Part shown: positions 24,624 through 35,124 of the stretch, one piece after another
Position numbering within the stretch: the first letter of the stretch is position 1
How the letters are laid out: each line of letters starts with the position of its first letter
Origin: Plenodomus lindquistii
Taxonomy: Eukaryota > Ascomycota > Dothideomycetes > Pleosporales > Leptosphaeriaceae
Length of the DNA stretch: 64,000 nucleotides
NCBI GenBank assembly: GCA_025504975.1
Contig: JANUWI010000003.1
Span: 2,480,001 to 2,544,000 of the forward strand
Direction: 5' to 3'
Notes under the pieces: generated by a model
Database searches by the model: none
Seen by the model: only the letters and a program-made list of their open reading frames with translations
Told to the model about the DNA's origin: nothing
Translations under genes and position numbers: made by a program

Positions 24624-26094
24624 TCAGTAGTAGCTTGAGCTCGGCGTGTAGTCTGCCTTGGTCCCAGGGAACGCCCCCGCAGGCGGACTCCGTTCGTCCT
24701 CGTCAGCACTATCCTCTTCGTTGCCTCGGAACGTATCACTCGGATCTGGCGGCGCTCTCATACGGACGAGTGAATGCTCATCCAGTGCTGGAATGACGAA
24801 CATTTTGGACGTGTGATACTCGCGACCCGAGGGCATGCTAGCGAGTAGTGGTTCAGATGGAGGTATCAACTGGATACCGACCTAGAGAATTATCAGTGGG
24901 ATTGCAGGATTAAAATGCGTGCTTCGATCGTACCGTGTCGTTTTGCTTCTCCCACTTCTTCAGCAGCATATCCACGATTCGGCCCTCTTCAAACTTGCCT
25001 GCGTCTGTGCCCCAATCAACGCCTTTCTCAATCTTGCGATCTTCCCGTTTTTCCTGCCAGTCTTTCTTCAGTTTTGAGAAACCCGACGACTTCTTCTCTT
25101 CCTCGACACCCAGCGAGGCGAACCCGAGCTCTTTCTTTGCACCTCGAAGCCATGCGATGCCCTCCCCGGTCTTGCCTCCTCCCTCTGCATCGCAAGCAAG
25201 AAAGCGACATGCCTTGCCTTTGGCAGTCCGCCGCAAGTCATCCACATACTTGACCAGATCTTCATTGACTTTGGGAGAGCGACCTAGCATGGCTTGGGCT
25301 TTGGCTGCATGTTCGGAGGATGCGAGGCACAACCTTGCAAAGAGATGTGCGCGAACTTTGGGTATGTCGACACCTCTGAACATCCAGTCTTTGCTCTGCT
25401 TGTTTCTGTCTTCTATAACGACAGCTGGGTATGGATCGTCCTTGAGCACTGTGATGAGCGTAGCCTCAGCCATGGTCAGCTCGGCCAAGGCACCCAATAC
25501 TGCGGCCGAGATATCTACAGCTGCTGGCTGGGAATTCCACTGCCCTGCTCTATTGAACAAGTATGTATGTATCGAGTTCGCTTCGAGGAAGTGCTTCATG
25601 GCAGCTCCGATGGCAGTGGCGCGTTGTTCTGGAGTAGGTACGGTCGCATTGTAGAGAGTGTGTAGCTGTGCTCGAGCCTGGAGGCTGTAGACATATGCGA
25701 GGGTCGAAAGTGTGGCGCAGAGTTCGCTCTCAAGGCTCTTCAGCTTAATCCTAGCAGGCTCTCGTCCCGGTATCGAAGTCCCAAGTGTGGATCGCCATTC
25801 CACTTCCAGCTCTTTGACCAGCACCAAGTCGATCTCTTCCCCTGCGCAACTTGCACCGCTCAGTCCTGCATCTAGCGCAAACAGGTATGGTATGTAGTCA
25901 TTCAGGGCGGATATCACGGTCGAGAGGTTCGATGCCTGTGACAACGGCGGGATGCGCTTGTGCCTCTTCAGCACATCGCGCACCACACCCCGCGCAGTGG
26001 TCGCGCAATTTGGTAGCGATGGATGTGTGCTGCTACTGAAGAAGTCTGTAAAGGATATGCTCGATGTAGTCGGGAGCACGAAGGGAAAGGGCAT
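24624..26094 (-). CDS. palC: pH-response regulator protein palC (BRO1 domain)
   Basis: Two exons on the reverse strand: 26094-24934 and 24881-24624; 472 residues. It opens MPFPFVLPTTSSISFTDFF, as other fungal PalC proteins do, and most of the rest is a helical BRO1-type domain (for example KSLESELCATLSTLAYVYSL and FNRAGQWNSQPAAVDISAAV). The second exon gives a short tail (VGIQLIPPSEPLLASMPSGR) ending in a Pro/Ser-rich stretch. PalC links the plasma-membrane PalH/PalF pH sensor to ESCRT-III during alkaline signalling that ends in PacC processing. The start is the ATG that aligns with the family; the frame is open further upstream. Confidence 0.93.
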
Positions 26095-26398
26095 TTTGCG
26101 GAGGGTTGTTTGGGGTTGTTTGGGGTAGATCGTAGTGGATGCAGGTACGCGCTCGTGGTGGGGTTGGAACGCGAGGCTTGGCCGCATCATGCCATACGAA
26201 GTAACCTGTGCATCAGCCCAGTGCGTTCGTAAGCAGTCCATTTACCCCATGAAAGATCTCGAACAGCATCACAAGGCGTCAGGCATTGAGTTCGTGATCA
26301 AACCATACAATTGGACGCTCCATCGGTGTCTGGGGCTGGGGCACCCTTCGGCGCCTGATGTATATACAGGAGTGTGAGCGGGAAGGATGTGAAAGCAG
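26095..26398. other. Intergenic region upstream of palC, 304 bp
   Basis: palC promoter. Nothing else recognised. Confidence 0.55.
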
Positions 26399-26533
26399 TT
26401 ACGCCAGCTTGGTGTTCCTCAAGAAAGAAGCCCTATCTTCGTCGTGGTCGGAGTGCAAGTCGTGCCCCGTGTGGACCATATAGCCCGCCTGGTAATCCCT
26501 ATCTAGACCCTGCACAGCGGCCATGCTGCCCAT
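26399..26533 (-). CDS. Small reading frame or frameshifted tail of the complex I subunit
   Basis: A 44-residue frame starting MGSMAAVQGLDRDYQAG and ending LRNTKLA. It begins 11 bases after the stop codon of the complex I subunit gene, in another frame that stays open back into that gene's last exon (reading LEEIDDDIMGSM). One extra base in the AAGAAATAG sequence at the stop would fuse the two. The polar, protein-like composition suggests it was or is coding. It could be a genuine C-terminal extension lost by frameshift, a sequencing error, or chance. Confidence 0.3.
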   Translation of the reverse strand: MGSMAAVQGLDRDYQAGYMVHTGHDLHSDHDEDRASFLRNTKLA

Positions 26534-26544
26534 GATGTCGTCGT

Positions 26545-26985
26545 CTATTTCTTCCAGGCATCGTCGAGGTAGTTTTGTTGTGCGAACAGGTAGCCCTTGA
26601 CCTTTGCATCCTTGAGCAGCTCAAAGTAGCGCTCTGCACAGCTTCTGTTAGCCAGCCGTCTGTGGTTTGTACTCGCTCCACCTGGTGCAGAGCCTGCTCA
26701 AAGTTCCGGCTTGCAGGCACTGCCCGAGCTCTGCGGCAATGTTTTCCGGGGGATCCTACCTCTGAGGTGCCCGCATTTCTCGAGGTGGTTGACACCTTCC
26801 CGTCGGTAGCACTTGCCCAGCTCGTCCCTCACTAACCGCGCCATCATGCTCTTGACCCATTGCTCACGGATGATGGCGTCCTGTGCCGCCTTCAAGGCCG
26901 TGTTGTCTTCGTAGTCGACGCCCTCGAAGGTTGGCGCAACCTTTGGCTTCTTCGCCAGGAACATCTCGGACTCGGGGGTGGGCAT
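26545..26985 (-). CDS. Complex I accessory subunit, NDUFB10/PDSW (12-kDa) type
   Basis: Two exons on the reverse strand: 26985-26760 and 26633-26545; 104 residues, close to the size of the fungal 12-kDa subunit. Conserved blocks are MPTPESEMFLAKKP, FEGVDYEDNTALKAAQDAII, REQWVKSMMARLV, and KCYRREGVNHLEKCGHLRER across the splice junction. The two Cys in CYRREGVNHLEKC match the paired Cys of the family. It ends KVKGYLFAQQNYLDDAWKK. The protein sits in the membrane arm of mitochondrial NADH:ubiquinone oxidoreductase. A coding-like tail in another frame follows immediately. Confidence 0.88.
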
Positions 26986-27285
26986 TGCGGCGGCGGGGCG
27001 GCGGGGCGCGGGGCGCAGGCTCGAAAATGGCGTGGGCGGCTTAGGCAGGTGTTGGGGACGACAGGATCGTCGAGTTTGGCAACTTGCTGGCAGACGCAGG
27101 GTGGGAGCGGCGGTTGAAGCTGATCATGTTGCGAGCTAGATACCCTCCGCGAGTGGACCGGCTATTGCACGTGACATGACCATCTCCTCGATTCTGACTG
27201 GACGCGACTTGCATCACTTTGGTTGGCCATCATCACCATGTATCGCACATGAAATAAGTGCTAGCTATCAATAACGGTCCCGTCT
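26986..27285. other. Intergenic region, 300 bp
   Basis: Promoter of the complex I subunit gene and 3' end of the next reverse-strand gene. Nothing else seen. Confidence 0.6.
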
Positions 27286-27852
27286 TCATGTCCACCACTT
27301 CTCTACTGCAGTCCCCACACCCCACAGCCCGCTTCCTCGTTCTCCTTTGTTCTTTGGCTCAGACACATCGCCCTTACCAGTGCGCACGCCATTCGTCCCC
27401 TGGTACTTCCACCGCCATCTCGCTGGATCAAACTTGACCTCATCTGTTGATGTTTCGAGAGCATGCAGCCGCTCATCGCGTTCGTACTCACACACCGCGC
27501 ACAGGCGCTCAAGCTTCACTCTGTTGAAGGGATGGGCTCGACCTTCTGCGCACGGTTGTACACTACCTGTGGCGGGAGACGTCGACCTCGAGGATGACTT
27601 CCTGATTCTGTGGGCATTTTTTGTTGCAGTGGTCCCTCGTGAGTGTCTTGGGGCCTGGGATGGGGTTGTTTCGCCAGTCTTATCAATTGTTGCAGTGCCT
27701 GTCGGTGAAGTGCTGCCTGTATCTGATGATCTCTTTCGTCTCTTGGTGCCACTACCGGTGTAGGATATTGCATTGGCACAATATCTAACAGGCGTTGCGG
27801 AAAAATTGGAGTGGCCACAGCCTGAGAAGATGAAAAGCCTATAGTAACACAT
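27286..27852 (-). CDS. Fungal protein of unknown function (Cys-rich ends)
   Basis: Single-exon 188-residue frame with an ATG start. The N-terminus MCYYRLFIFSGCGHSNF and a later RLCAVCEYERDERL resemble a widespread, uncharacterised group of filamentous-fungal proteins that start MCYY and carry Cys/His residues. The middle is Ser/Thr-rich and basic. The C-terminal part has DPARWRWKYQG and ends GTAVEKWWT. Scattered Cys/His could bind metal, but no known zinc-finger spacing is evident. Confidence 0.65.
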   Translation of the reverse strand: MCYYRLFIFSGCGHSNFSATPVRYCANAISYTGSGTKRRKRSSDTGSTSPTGTATIDKTGETTPSQAPRHSRGTTATKNAHRIRKSSSRSTSPATGSVQPCAEGRAHPFNRVKLERLCAVCEYERDERLHALETSTDEVKFDPARWRWKYQGTNGVRTGKGDVSEPKNKGERGSGLWGVGTAVEKWWT

Positions 27853-29793
27853 TGTTCGGCGAAGTTTTTAGGTATCTTATGGACCTGGGACGTTGGAGGT
27901 GCTAGTTGCGTGATCTCCATCTCATGACTCCCATTGAGGTCTTTGTTACGGTCGGGACATTACGAGTCCTTTGACAGACCGGTCGACGTGACATCGTAGG
28001 CTGGCTGCTTTGTTGCACTCTACTATGTGTATGAACAACGGCCATCTACTCTTTGCGTCAAAATACAACCAACGACGAGGCAAAGCCTCCTACTCATCTT
28101 CGCGTGTTTTAATCACGTCTACCAACTCAACTGCGAGCGTTGATATAGTGTAAGGACGGCGAGCATATCATGTAGTAAAGCTGTTCAGTCAGCGATATGT
28201 GTGTGGATCAGTCAAATTTGTTGACACGCAACATGAAAGGTGTTGACGCACGCATGGACACATCTCGCTTGCGCAGGTATGTATCAGGCTGCAAGCAGGA
28301 ACGTTCACAAGTGCCAGCGCTATGAACGCCATGAATGAAAGACTGAAATGTCAATGACTTTGTGTACAGAGTAGATCTTGACCCATGACTGGCTTGCATA
28401 CGAGGCTTACATACCTTGTCAGGTTGTGTCTAGCTGGCTGGCCGCTTATCTCGAATCCGTGGTAATGTGATCCCTTGAGTTTGCTGATTTGTTCTCTTGA
28501 GCAAGAACCACGTTCGCACCGTCATGTCGACTATCATGTCTACCTAGCGCCGGCATTACTTGCGTGGGCGGTTTTGTTAGCTCTTAGAAACCTACTGGCT
28601 CCTTCGTTCCATCGGCTGACACGTAGCGAGCTTTTCAGGCTGAGCTCAAATTCGGTTCGATACAAGGCACGAATGTCACATGTTGCCTCGCAAAATGTTG
28701 ATACAGAGAGCGGTGGTACATATTGGCTGTAGGTCCCTGCGTCAGACGGAGGCTCATTCGTGAGCCAGGGTGGGGGTGTAACTTCTTCCTCCATGCTTCG
28801 AAAACTTGGCGCATTCTTTCTTGCGCTGATTGCACAGGGCGCCTTACCTTACCCTTGACCCTAGGTGCCTCGTATAGTCGGTTGACAAAGCTAGAGACGG
28901 ACTGTGAGCATGCTGGCGTTCCAGAATATCCTCCTGGAACCGATTCATTGGCCAAATGTCGCACTTCCGACCCGTCATTGTCACCCGCCCCAGGTCAATG
29001 GCGCCGCGATAGCTGCCCATAACTCGCTCTGCGGTAGTGCAACGACATAGTCGGGAGGTCCTCGAGTCACGGTAGTCGGCGAATGCATGGCCGTTCATAA
29101 GACGGGCCCGGTCGTCCTAGAAACTCTGAGGGTGTCATGAAACCTTTTGCGACATTTTTCGCGCGAATCTCTGCAAGCGTCGCCTTCTTTGCCCAATCCT
29201 CGGGGCATTGCTTCACATCAAGGCTGCTACGACCAAACAGATCTTGAGACGGGTGCGGTGAAAAAACACCGTGGTGGATTGATTGCTCCTCGTTCAGGGC
29301 CAAATTTTGAAGATCCACAGGCGCCAACCGAACGGTCCGATTCCGATCGACATTGAGGATTCGATAGCCTGCCACAACGTGGAGGTGGAGCTTTTCCGTG
29401 GATCACTTCACCGTGAGCAGCATCTTGTTCTATCCTTGCCTAGACCGATACACAACACCTCCAAAGCAGCCACTGGTGTACCCAAAAGCGATATTTGCTT
29501 CGGCGATACCACATGGCAGCTGACCTAAATTTAATGCCGAAAGACCTACTATATCAAGGTTGCCGTTACTAGTTCACAGCATAGTTCGGTTGAGGACCGG
29601 GCGCACGCTTGTTTGCAATACTTGCGCAGCTCGCTCCGCTCCAGTACCATTGCCAACACTCCCTCCGGTAGTGGCGGTAATTGGTACCAGTCTTAGCCTG
29701 TCTAACAGGCTGCAAACGTCGTTTGAACTAGTCGCGCGGTTCACTTACATCCTGGCGTCATCATTGTCGGTTTTCTGAGCCGCAACATCGCAG
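27853..29793. other. Gene-poor region, 1.9 kb
   Basis: No gene can be built with confidence. A possible relic lies on the reverse strand at about 28635-29530 (listed separately). The remainder shows only short unconvincing frames. Confidence 0.45.
28635..29528 (-). pseudogene. Possible decayed or unrecognised gene
   Basis: Reverse-strand segments look protein-like but sit in different frames and lack an ATG. 29390-29110 reads NRTVRLAPVDLQNLALNEEQ, SIHHGVFSPHPSQDLFGRSS and AKKATLAEIRAKNVAKGF. 29040-28930 reads YRGAIDLGRVTMTGRKCDIW. 28964-28700 reads ACSQSVSSFVNRLYEAPRVK and RMRQVFEAWRKKL. Further up, 29527-29440 reads GIAEANIAFGYTSGCFGGVV. I cannot join these with clean introns, and I do not recognise a family. 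Confidence 0.3.
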
Positions 29794-31136
29794 ATGTCGA
29801 GACTACAACCGGAAACTGGTATCTTGTACGGCGTCTGTTGGATCGTCGTCGTGATCCGCTTAGTCTCACGAAGGATACATCGAGGCAATTGGAAACGTCT
29901 CCAATGGGACGACTATTTGATATTGTTAGCCATGGCAAGCAGATCCCATCTAGTAGGCTTTACTGCTGCTGACGCACGATATAGGCTACGTTCACGGTGC
30001 TCATAGCAGTCATGCACGAGATCGTAAAGACAAACAGCAACTTGATTCCGCCTGGTGATGATGTGTCTCAGTATACAGCTACAGAGATCGACAACCGTGT
30101 CTACGGATCAAAGCTAGTATTGGGCGTTGAACAGATGCAGATTCTCACAATCTGGCTGATCAAGTCTTGTCTGCTGATAATGTACAACCGAATGACGATA
30201 GTTTTGCCTCAGCATAAGATTGTCATAGTTACGTCCATCTATGTTGGTGTAGCGTTTGTATGTTGACGCTCTCACCCCCCACCCCCATGTATGAGCATCT
30301 CGACCTTGAGGTCTGACATGATTGCAGGTCGTTATGGAGATACTCTACTTTGGAGTCTGGTGCCGTCCTTTCAACCAATACTGGGCTGTTCCTCCAAACT
30401 CGAGTAAGACATGTCCTAAGTCTGACCACACAGGGAGATGCTGATTGAGTCAGGCCAATGCTCTGCCGCGACGAACCATCTCATCACCAATGCCGTCTTC
30501 AACATATCGAGCGATCTCATCATTATCAGCATTCCTTTGCCATTATTGTTCAAAGTTCGTCTGCCGAAAAAGAACAAAACGATATTGTTCGTCATATTCC
30601 TCATTGGCGCATTCACAGTACGTACCACCCCTTCATGCGCGATCCACACTAATCACCCCTAGATTGTCGCAGCTGCTCTGAACAAATACTACTCTTTCAC
30701 GCACCCATTCGGAACAGAATGGACCATTTGGTATATCCGCGAGTCCTACACTGCGATGCTCTGCGCCAACCTACCACTGACCTACCCACTCATACAACGT
30801 GTGTTCGGGCTACGGAACTGGAGCGATAATGATGGGAATACGTACTCTCACACGATACAGGACGCTCACACTACCAACGCATCGTGGGGCGGCGCTCCAG
30901 GGACACCCCGGATACCAAGCGGGTTCCGGGACGTGTTCCGACGTACAGAGAGCCAGGAGGATATCAATGGAGGGTTGGGGAAGCAGAAAGAAGATCGTGA
31001 GGAACCCACCTTCATTACGAGTGCCATTGAAATGGAAGAAAGGAATTCGCTTCCGACGTCGAATCCGGATGCCCATGTGAGCTGGCAAAGTACTGACGAC
31101 GGTACATGGCAGCAAAAGCCCTTCAACGCTATTTAA
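29794..31136 (+). CDS. Fungal rhodopsin-like 7-TM integral membrane protein
   Basis: Five exons: 29794-29934, 29985-30257, 30328-30403, 30454-30617 and 30663-31136; 375 residues. Intron 1 begins GC instead of GT (ATG|GCAAGC...ATATAG) and is the only join that keeps TM2 in frame. The fungal rhodopsin-like family's WDDYL motif follows TM1; later blocks are ILTIWLIKSCLLIMYNRM, LYFGVWCRPFNQYWAVPP and NHLITNAVFNISSDLIII with LPLLFKVRLPKKNK. About seven membrane segments, then a 110-residue polar cytosolic tail. These proteins have no retinal-binding evidence despite the family name, and functions are mostly unknown. The next gene downstream is an FAD oxidoreductase on the same strand. Confidence 0.83.
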
Positions 31137-31498
31137 GCGTGCTCCAATGCAACAATACCCAGGCAACCTGATGCCGTTGAACGTGAGAATGATGAAGTGA
31201 GTTTTAATCCAATAGCTGCCCTTACGGCAACGCAAGCCTTGCCATACCTCCAAAAAGCACCAGATTGCGTTCCGATTACACATGGCTATCTTCCTTTCAT
31301 TCTTAGTTCGGTTCTGGGACGTCGCGAGTCGCGTCATCGGAGAGCACCATGATGGAGGGATGGACGACCCAGGCACGGACACCCACCATCAAGGTATGTG
31401 CAACATTGGCTTTCCCGTTAACGAAACTCGGGTCTCTCTCATTTCACACATTGATTTTCGCACACTCGAAAACTTATACAATTCTTCTAGAAGCAGAG
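31137..31498 (+). promoter_or_regulatory. Leader of the OSGIN-like gene with 5' intron and uORF
   Basis: A GTATGT...CTAG intron (31394-31490) lies just before the chosen start codon. An ATG at 31349 would, after splicing, read a 22-codon frame that overlaps and ends just past the main start. If the intron is retained, the same ATG runs in frame into the protein. Confidence 0.5.
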
Positions 31499-33259
31499 AT
31501 GCATGTACACGATGTGTTGATTGTTGGTGCTGGCCCTGCTGGACTTGCAATCGCTGCGAGACTTCGCGAGCACACGCCCTCAGCAACCTTTACGGATGAC
31601 GAGCATGAGCGATACCACTGGATACGGAAACATGGGCGAAAAATGAATATCAAAAACTATCGCACGAACAAAGATTCCTTACCTCCGCCACCCTTCACAC
31701 CCGGAGGCTCCGATGGCGGGCATGACCACTCGGCCAAAAATGAATTGGACATGCTCGTCCTTGATGCTGATGGATGCGACTGGATGTCAAAGTGGAAACG
31801 GCTTTTCAAGACATTGAACATTGACTATCTGCGAAGCCCAATGTTCTTCCATGTTGATCCTGCTGATCGCGATGCGCTTTTGGGTTACGCGTACGACAAG
31901 AGGAATGGAGAGAAGGATCTGCTTCCGCTACCTGGCTGCGCGGGCAAGGAGATCAGCAAGCACAGGAAGAAGAAGAAGTTGAACGCCAAAGGAAGATTTC
32001 TGGGGCGGATTCCCGATGTTGATGAAAGGGATCGCAAGGACTACTACACCCCGAGTACCGATTTGTTCGAATGCCATTGCGCAGAAGTCATACGGCGCTA
32101 TGACCTGAGTAGCGACATGCTAAGACACGAGCGTGTAACGGACATTGGATACTATAATATCGATATCTTTGGCGACACAGAACACGATAGCGTCATCTCG
32201 GACGACACACTTGTAGACGAGGAGAAGATCTTTCGCATCAAGACTGATCACGGCGTGCACTACGCACACATTGTGGTCCTCGCTGTCGGTCCCGGAAACG
32301 CCCCTACTATCCCGACCATTCCTGGGTTGCCGAATACTAGCACACATCAGGGCTTTGGCCATGCCATGCAGATCAAGCATTTCCCACCTTCGCACGTTAC
32401 CGCGAAAGTCAAAGCTCATAAACCTACGAACCTGGTCATCGTTGGAGGCGGTTTGACAAGTATTCAACTCGCAGACGTCGCCATCAACCGTGGAGTCAGT
32501 AAGGTGTGGCTCTTGATGCGAGGACCGCTCAAGGTCAAGTACTTTGACCTAGATCTCGACTGGGTGGGCAAATTCCGCAACTTTAAGCAGGCGGAATTCT
32601 GGACAGCAGACACGGATGAAGGTATGTTTCTTCATGCGCAACCATGCAGTCACAGGCAATTGATAGCATCTATAGAACGCTTCGAAATGTATGCACAAGC
32701 CCGCAACGGCGGTAGTATCACACCGCGCTATCGCAAGATTCTCGACGTTCACATTGCAAGTGGTAAGATCTGCTTGTATACACACACGACGCTCCAGTCG
32801 CTGTCATGGGATACTGCGCTGAAGACATGGTCGTGCGTCAGCTCATGCCCAGAGATCAAACTCCCACCCATCGACTACATCGTCTTCGCTACGGGCGTTC
32901 AGTCTGATGTTCGCACCATACCATACCTACAGTCACTTCAACAACAACACCCTATCGACTGTGTTGGTGGGCTGCCATGTTTGAACGATGACCTAATGTG
33001 GAGCGATGATGTACCGTTGTTCGTCACAGGGCGCTTTGCAGGCTTGAGATTGGGTCCGGGAGCACCAAATCTGGTGGGTGCAAGGATTGGGGCGGAGAGG
33101 ATCGCATGGAATGTTGATGATGTGTTGAAGAAGCTGGGTAGGCGGAGTGGCGCCACAGAGGAAGATGGAGGTGATGACGGTGGGAAGATGGAGACATATG
33201 CTGCGGCGAGGGATAATCGATTCGATAGTCTGGTGGATATGGATGATGATTCATCTTAG
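31499..33259 (+). CDS. FAD/NAD(P)-binding oxidoreductase, OSGIN / flavin monooxygenase-like
   Basis: 586 residues from the ATG at 31499, which places the Rossmann motif DVLIVGAGPAGLAIAARL at the very N-terminus as in fungal homologues. An in-frame ATG at 31349 would add 50 residues that do not look conserved and overlap a good 5'-UTR intron. Other features are SATFTDDEHERYHWIRKHGR, a second nucleotide-binding motif (NLVIVGGGLTSIQLADVAI) near 325, and a late ATGV motif (DYIVFATGVQSD). This matches the OSGIN-like flavoprotein group; substrate unknown. A low-complexity acidic tail ends the protein. No introns within the coding part. Confidence 0.82.
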   Translation: MHVHDVLIVGAGPAGLAIAARLREHTPSATFTDDEHERYHWIRKHGRKMNIKNYRTNKDSLPPPPFTPGGSDGGHDHSAKNELDMLVLDADGCDWMSKWKRLFKTLNIDYLRSPMFFHVDPADRDALLGYAYDKRNGEKDLLPLPGCAGKEISKHRKKKKLNAKGRFLGRIPDVDERDRKDYYTPSTDLFECHCAEVIRRYDLSSDMLRHERVTDIGYYNIDIFGDTEHDSVISDDTLVDEEKIFRIKTDHGVHYAHIVVLAVGPGNAPTIPTIPGLPNTSTHQGFGHAMQIKHFPPSHVTAKVKAHKPTNLVIVGGGLTSIQLADVAINRGVSKVWLLMRGPLKVKYFDLDLDWVGKFRNFKQAEFWTADTDEGMFLHAQPCSHRQLIASIERFEMYAQARNGGSITPRYRKILDVHIASGKICLYTHTTLQSLSWDTALKTWSCVSSCPEIKLPPIDYIVFATGVQSDVRTIPYLQSLQQQHPIDCVGGLPCLNDDLMWSDDVPLFVTGRFAGLRLGPGAPNLVGARIGAERIAWNVDDVLKKLGRRSGATEEDGGDDGGKMETYAAARDNRFDSLVDMDDDSS

Positions 33260-33967
33260 TCTACAAAGTTTCGAGTTGCCGACATGAAATATCATGTCCC
33301 AGTACTGTTTGCCATGTCCGCTCGTTAGTCGTTCAGACCAGTGCTGATGCACATAAATCTCTAGAGCTCGATAGCCGTCGAAGAAAGATGCTCGTTCGCA
33401 CTCTCCACATGTGATCCGGCACTTTCGGATCAGTTCTGATTACGCAACTTATTATGCGACTGCAGCAGGAAATAGACTCAGCTACAGTCTACTGCTGACA
33501 TGCAGCTACATCCACTGACAGAGCTCGTGGATTGACCGCCAGCAATGCGGCGTGAGGTTGGAAGACAGAGACTGCTCCTGGCGGGAAGAAGTGAGTATCC
33601 TCACAGGTTGTACTCGACTGTACACGAGCACAACTGATGGGGTGGTCTTCCGATCGAGAGGGATCGATGAACTCAACGGGACACAGGACCGTGACATCAT
33701 GTGTATGCTTGCTTCAGCGCTTTTCACCTCTGGTACACAGCCGACGAAAGATTGCTTTGGATTGCAACAATCGTCCATCCCGCATCTTCGGCATCAGAAG
33801 CGCACTGTACAAAGCAAAAATTGTGCTTGACGAGTACTGCTGGTCGAAAGTAGCAAGCCGAGAGCCCGTGTAGCTCGGTTATTCGGTTACGTACCTGCAT
33901 CCGAACTTTTCTACGGAATCTTACCGCACCTGCACCATCAACATCTCTGTTTTGTGTTTTGTGCTCA
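33260..33967. other. Intergenic region, 708 bp
   Basis: 3' flank of the oxidoreductase and promoter of the citrate carrier. Short frames at 33552-33873 are unsupported. Confidence 0.55.
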
Positions 33968-35042
33968 ATGGTTTCAGGTAGTAATGTAAGGATTCTACGT
34001 GCACATGGGAATCGAGATATTCATTGTTCTTAGGATAAGAATACGCCGGCAGTAGTCTCCCTAATTGCCGGGGGCATAGCGGGTGGGATCGAAGGCTTCC
34101 TATCAGTACGTCTACTTGGCGTCCCAGTAGGCGCTTGATCGCTTAATTGACAACTTGTGCAGTACCCTTTGGAGTTTGCGAAAACACGGGTGCAATTAAG
34201 AGCGGAGAAAGGGGTACCAACACCGCGGAATCCTTTCGCCGTTGTGACTGGTGTCTACCAGAAGGAAGGCATCAAGGCTTTGTACAAGGGCTGTGGAGCG
34301 CTTGTTGTGGTGAGTATTGTTTTATGCTATATCTTACCTACGGCTGGCCGCATCCTAATAGGCAGGGTAGGGTTCAATAGCGAAAGATGGCGTGCGCTTC
34401 CTTTTCTTCGATCAGATCAAAGAGAGTTTCGCAGATCCTCAGACAGGCACACTCTCACCGCTTCGTAATTTACTAGCAGGAATGACCGCTGGAGTGGTCG
34501 CATCAATAACAGCAGTGACACCTACCGAGCGGATTAAGACAGCGCTAATTGACGACGCACGGAATGAGAAGAGATTTCGTTCAGGCTTACATGCCACCAC
34601 GACAATCTGGAAAGAGCATGGATTTCTGGGGCTGTACCGAGGCTTTGCAGGAACTACTCTGAAGCAAGCGTCCGCTACAGCCTTCCGCATGGGAACCTAT
34701 AACATTCTGAAGGATTACGAGAAGACGAAGAATATTGAGCAGAATACGCTTGTTAATTTCGCCAACGGCTCCGTGGCTGGTGTAGTCACGACACTGTCAA
34801 CGCAGCCTTTTGACGTGATCAAGACGCGTAGTCAAAGCGCGAAGGGTACCACTACCGCAGAAGCCATCAAGAGTGTTCTGCTAGATTATGGTGTGCGAGG
34901 ATTCTGGAAGGGCACAACTATGCGCCTAGGGCGGACAGTGTTCAGCGGTGGCATACTTTTCACAAGCTACGAAGCGGTCGTTAAGATCATCATGCCCTTG
35001 TACCCGGGGCTAAACAAATCGACGGATGTGGAGTCTGGATAG
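33968..35042 (+). CDS. CTP1: Mitochondrial tricarboxylate (citrate) carrier
   Basis: Four exons: 33968-33985 (six codons, MVSGSN), 34034-34105, 34163-34309 and 34371-35042; 302 residues, the usual carrier length. The three repeats of the mitochondrial carrier family are present, each with its Px[D/E]xx[K/R] motif: YPLEFAKTRVQL, TPTERIKTALID and QPFDVIKTRSQS. GSIAKDGVRFLFFDQIK and GTTLKQASATAFRMGTYN match the citrate transport protein branch. It exchanges citrate for malate across the inner membrane and supplies cytosolic acetyl-CoA. It converges on the next gene with 82 bp between stop codons. The six-codon first exon is my reconstruction and is the least certain part. Confidence 0.9.
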
Positions 35043-35124
35043 CAAATCTTGATTCTCAAAGCCCCTGGTCTATACTATTCTTATCTTCGCTGAAGCCCCT
35101 TTGTCGTCCTTGTCCGACCTAATT

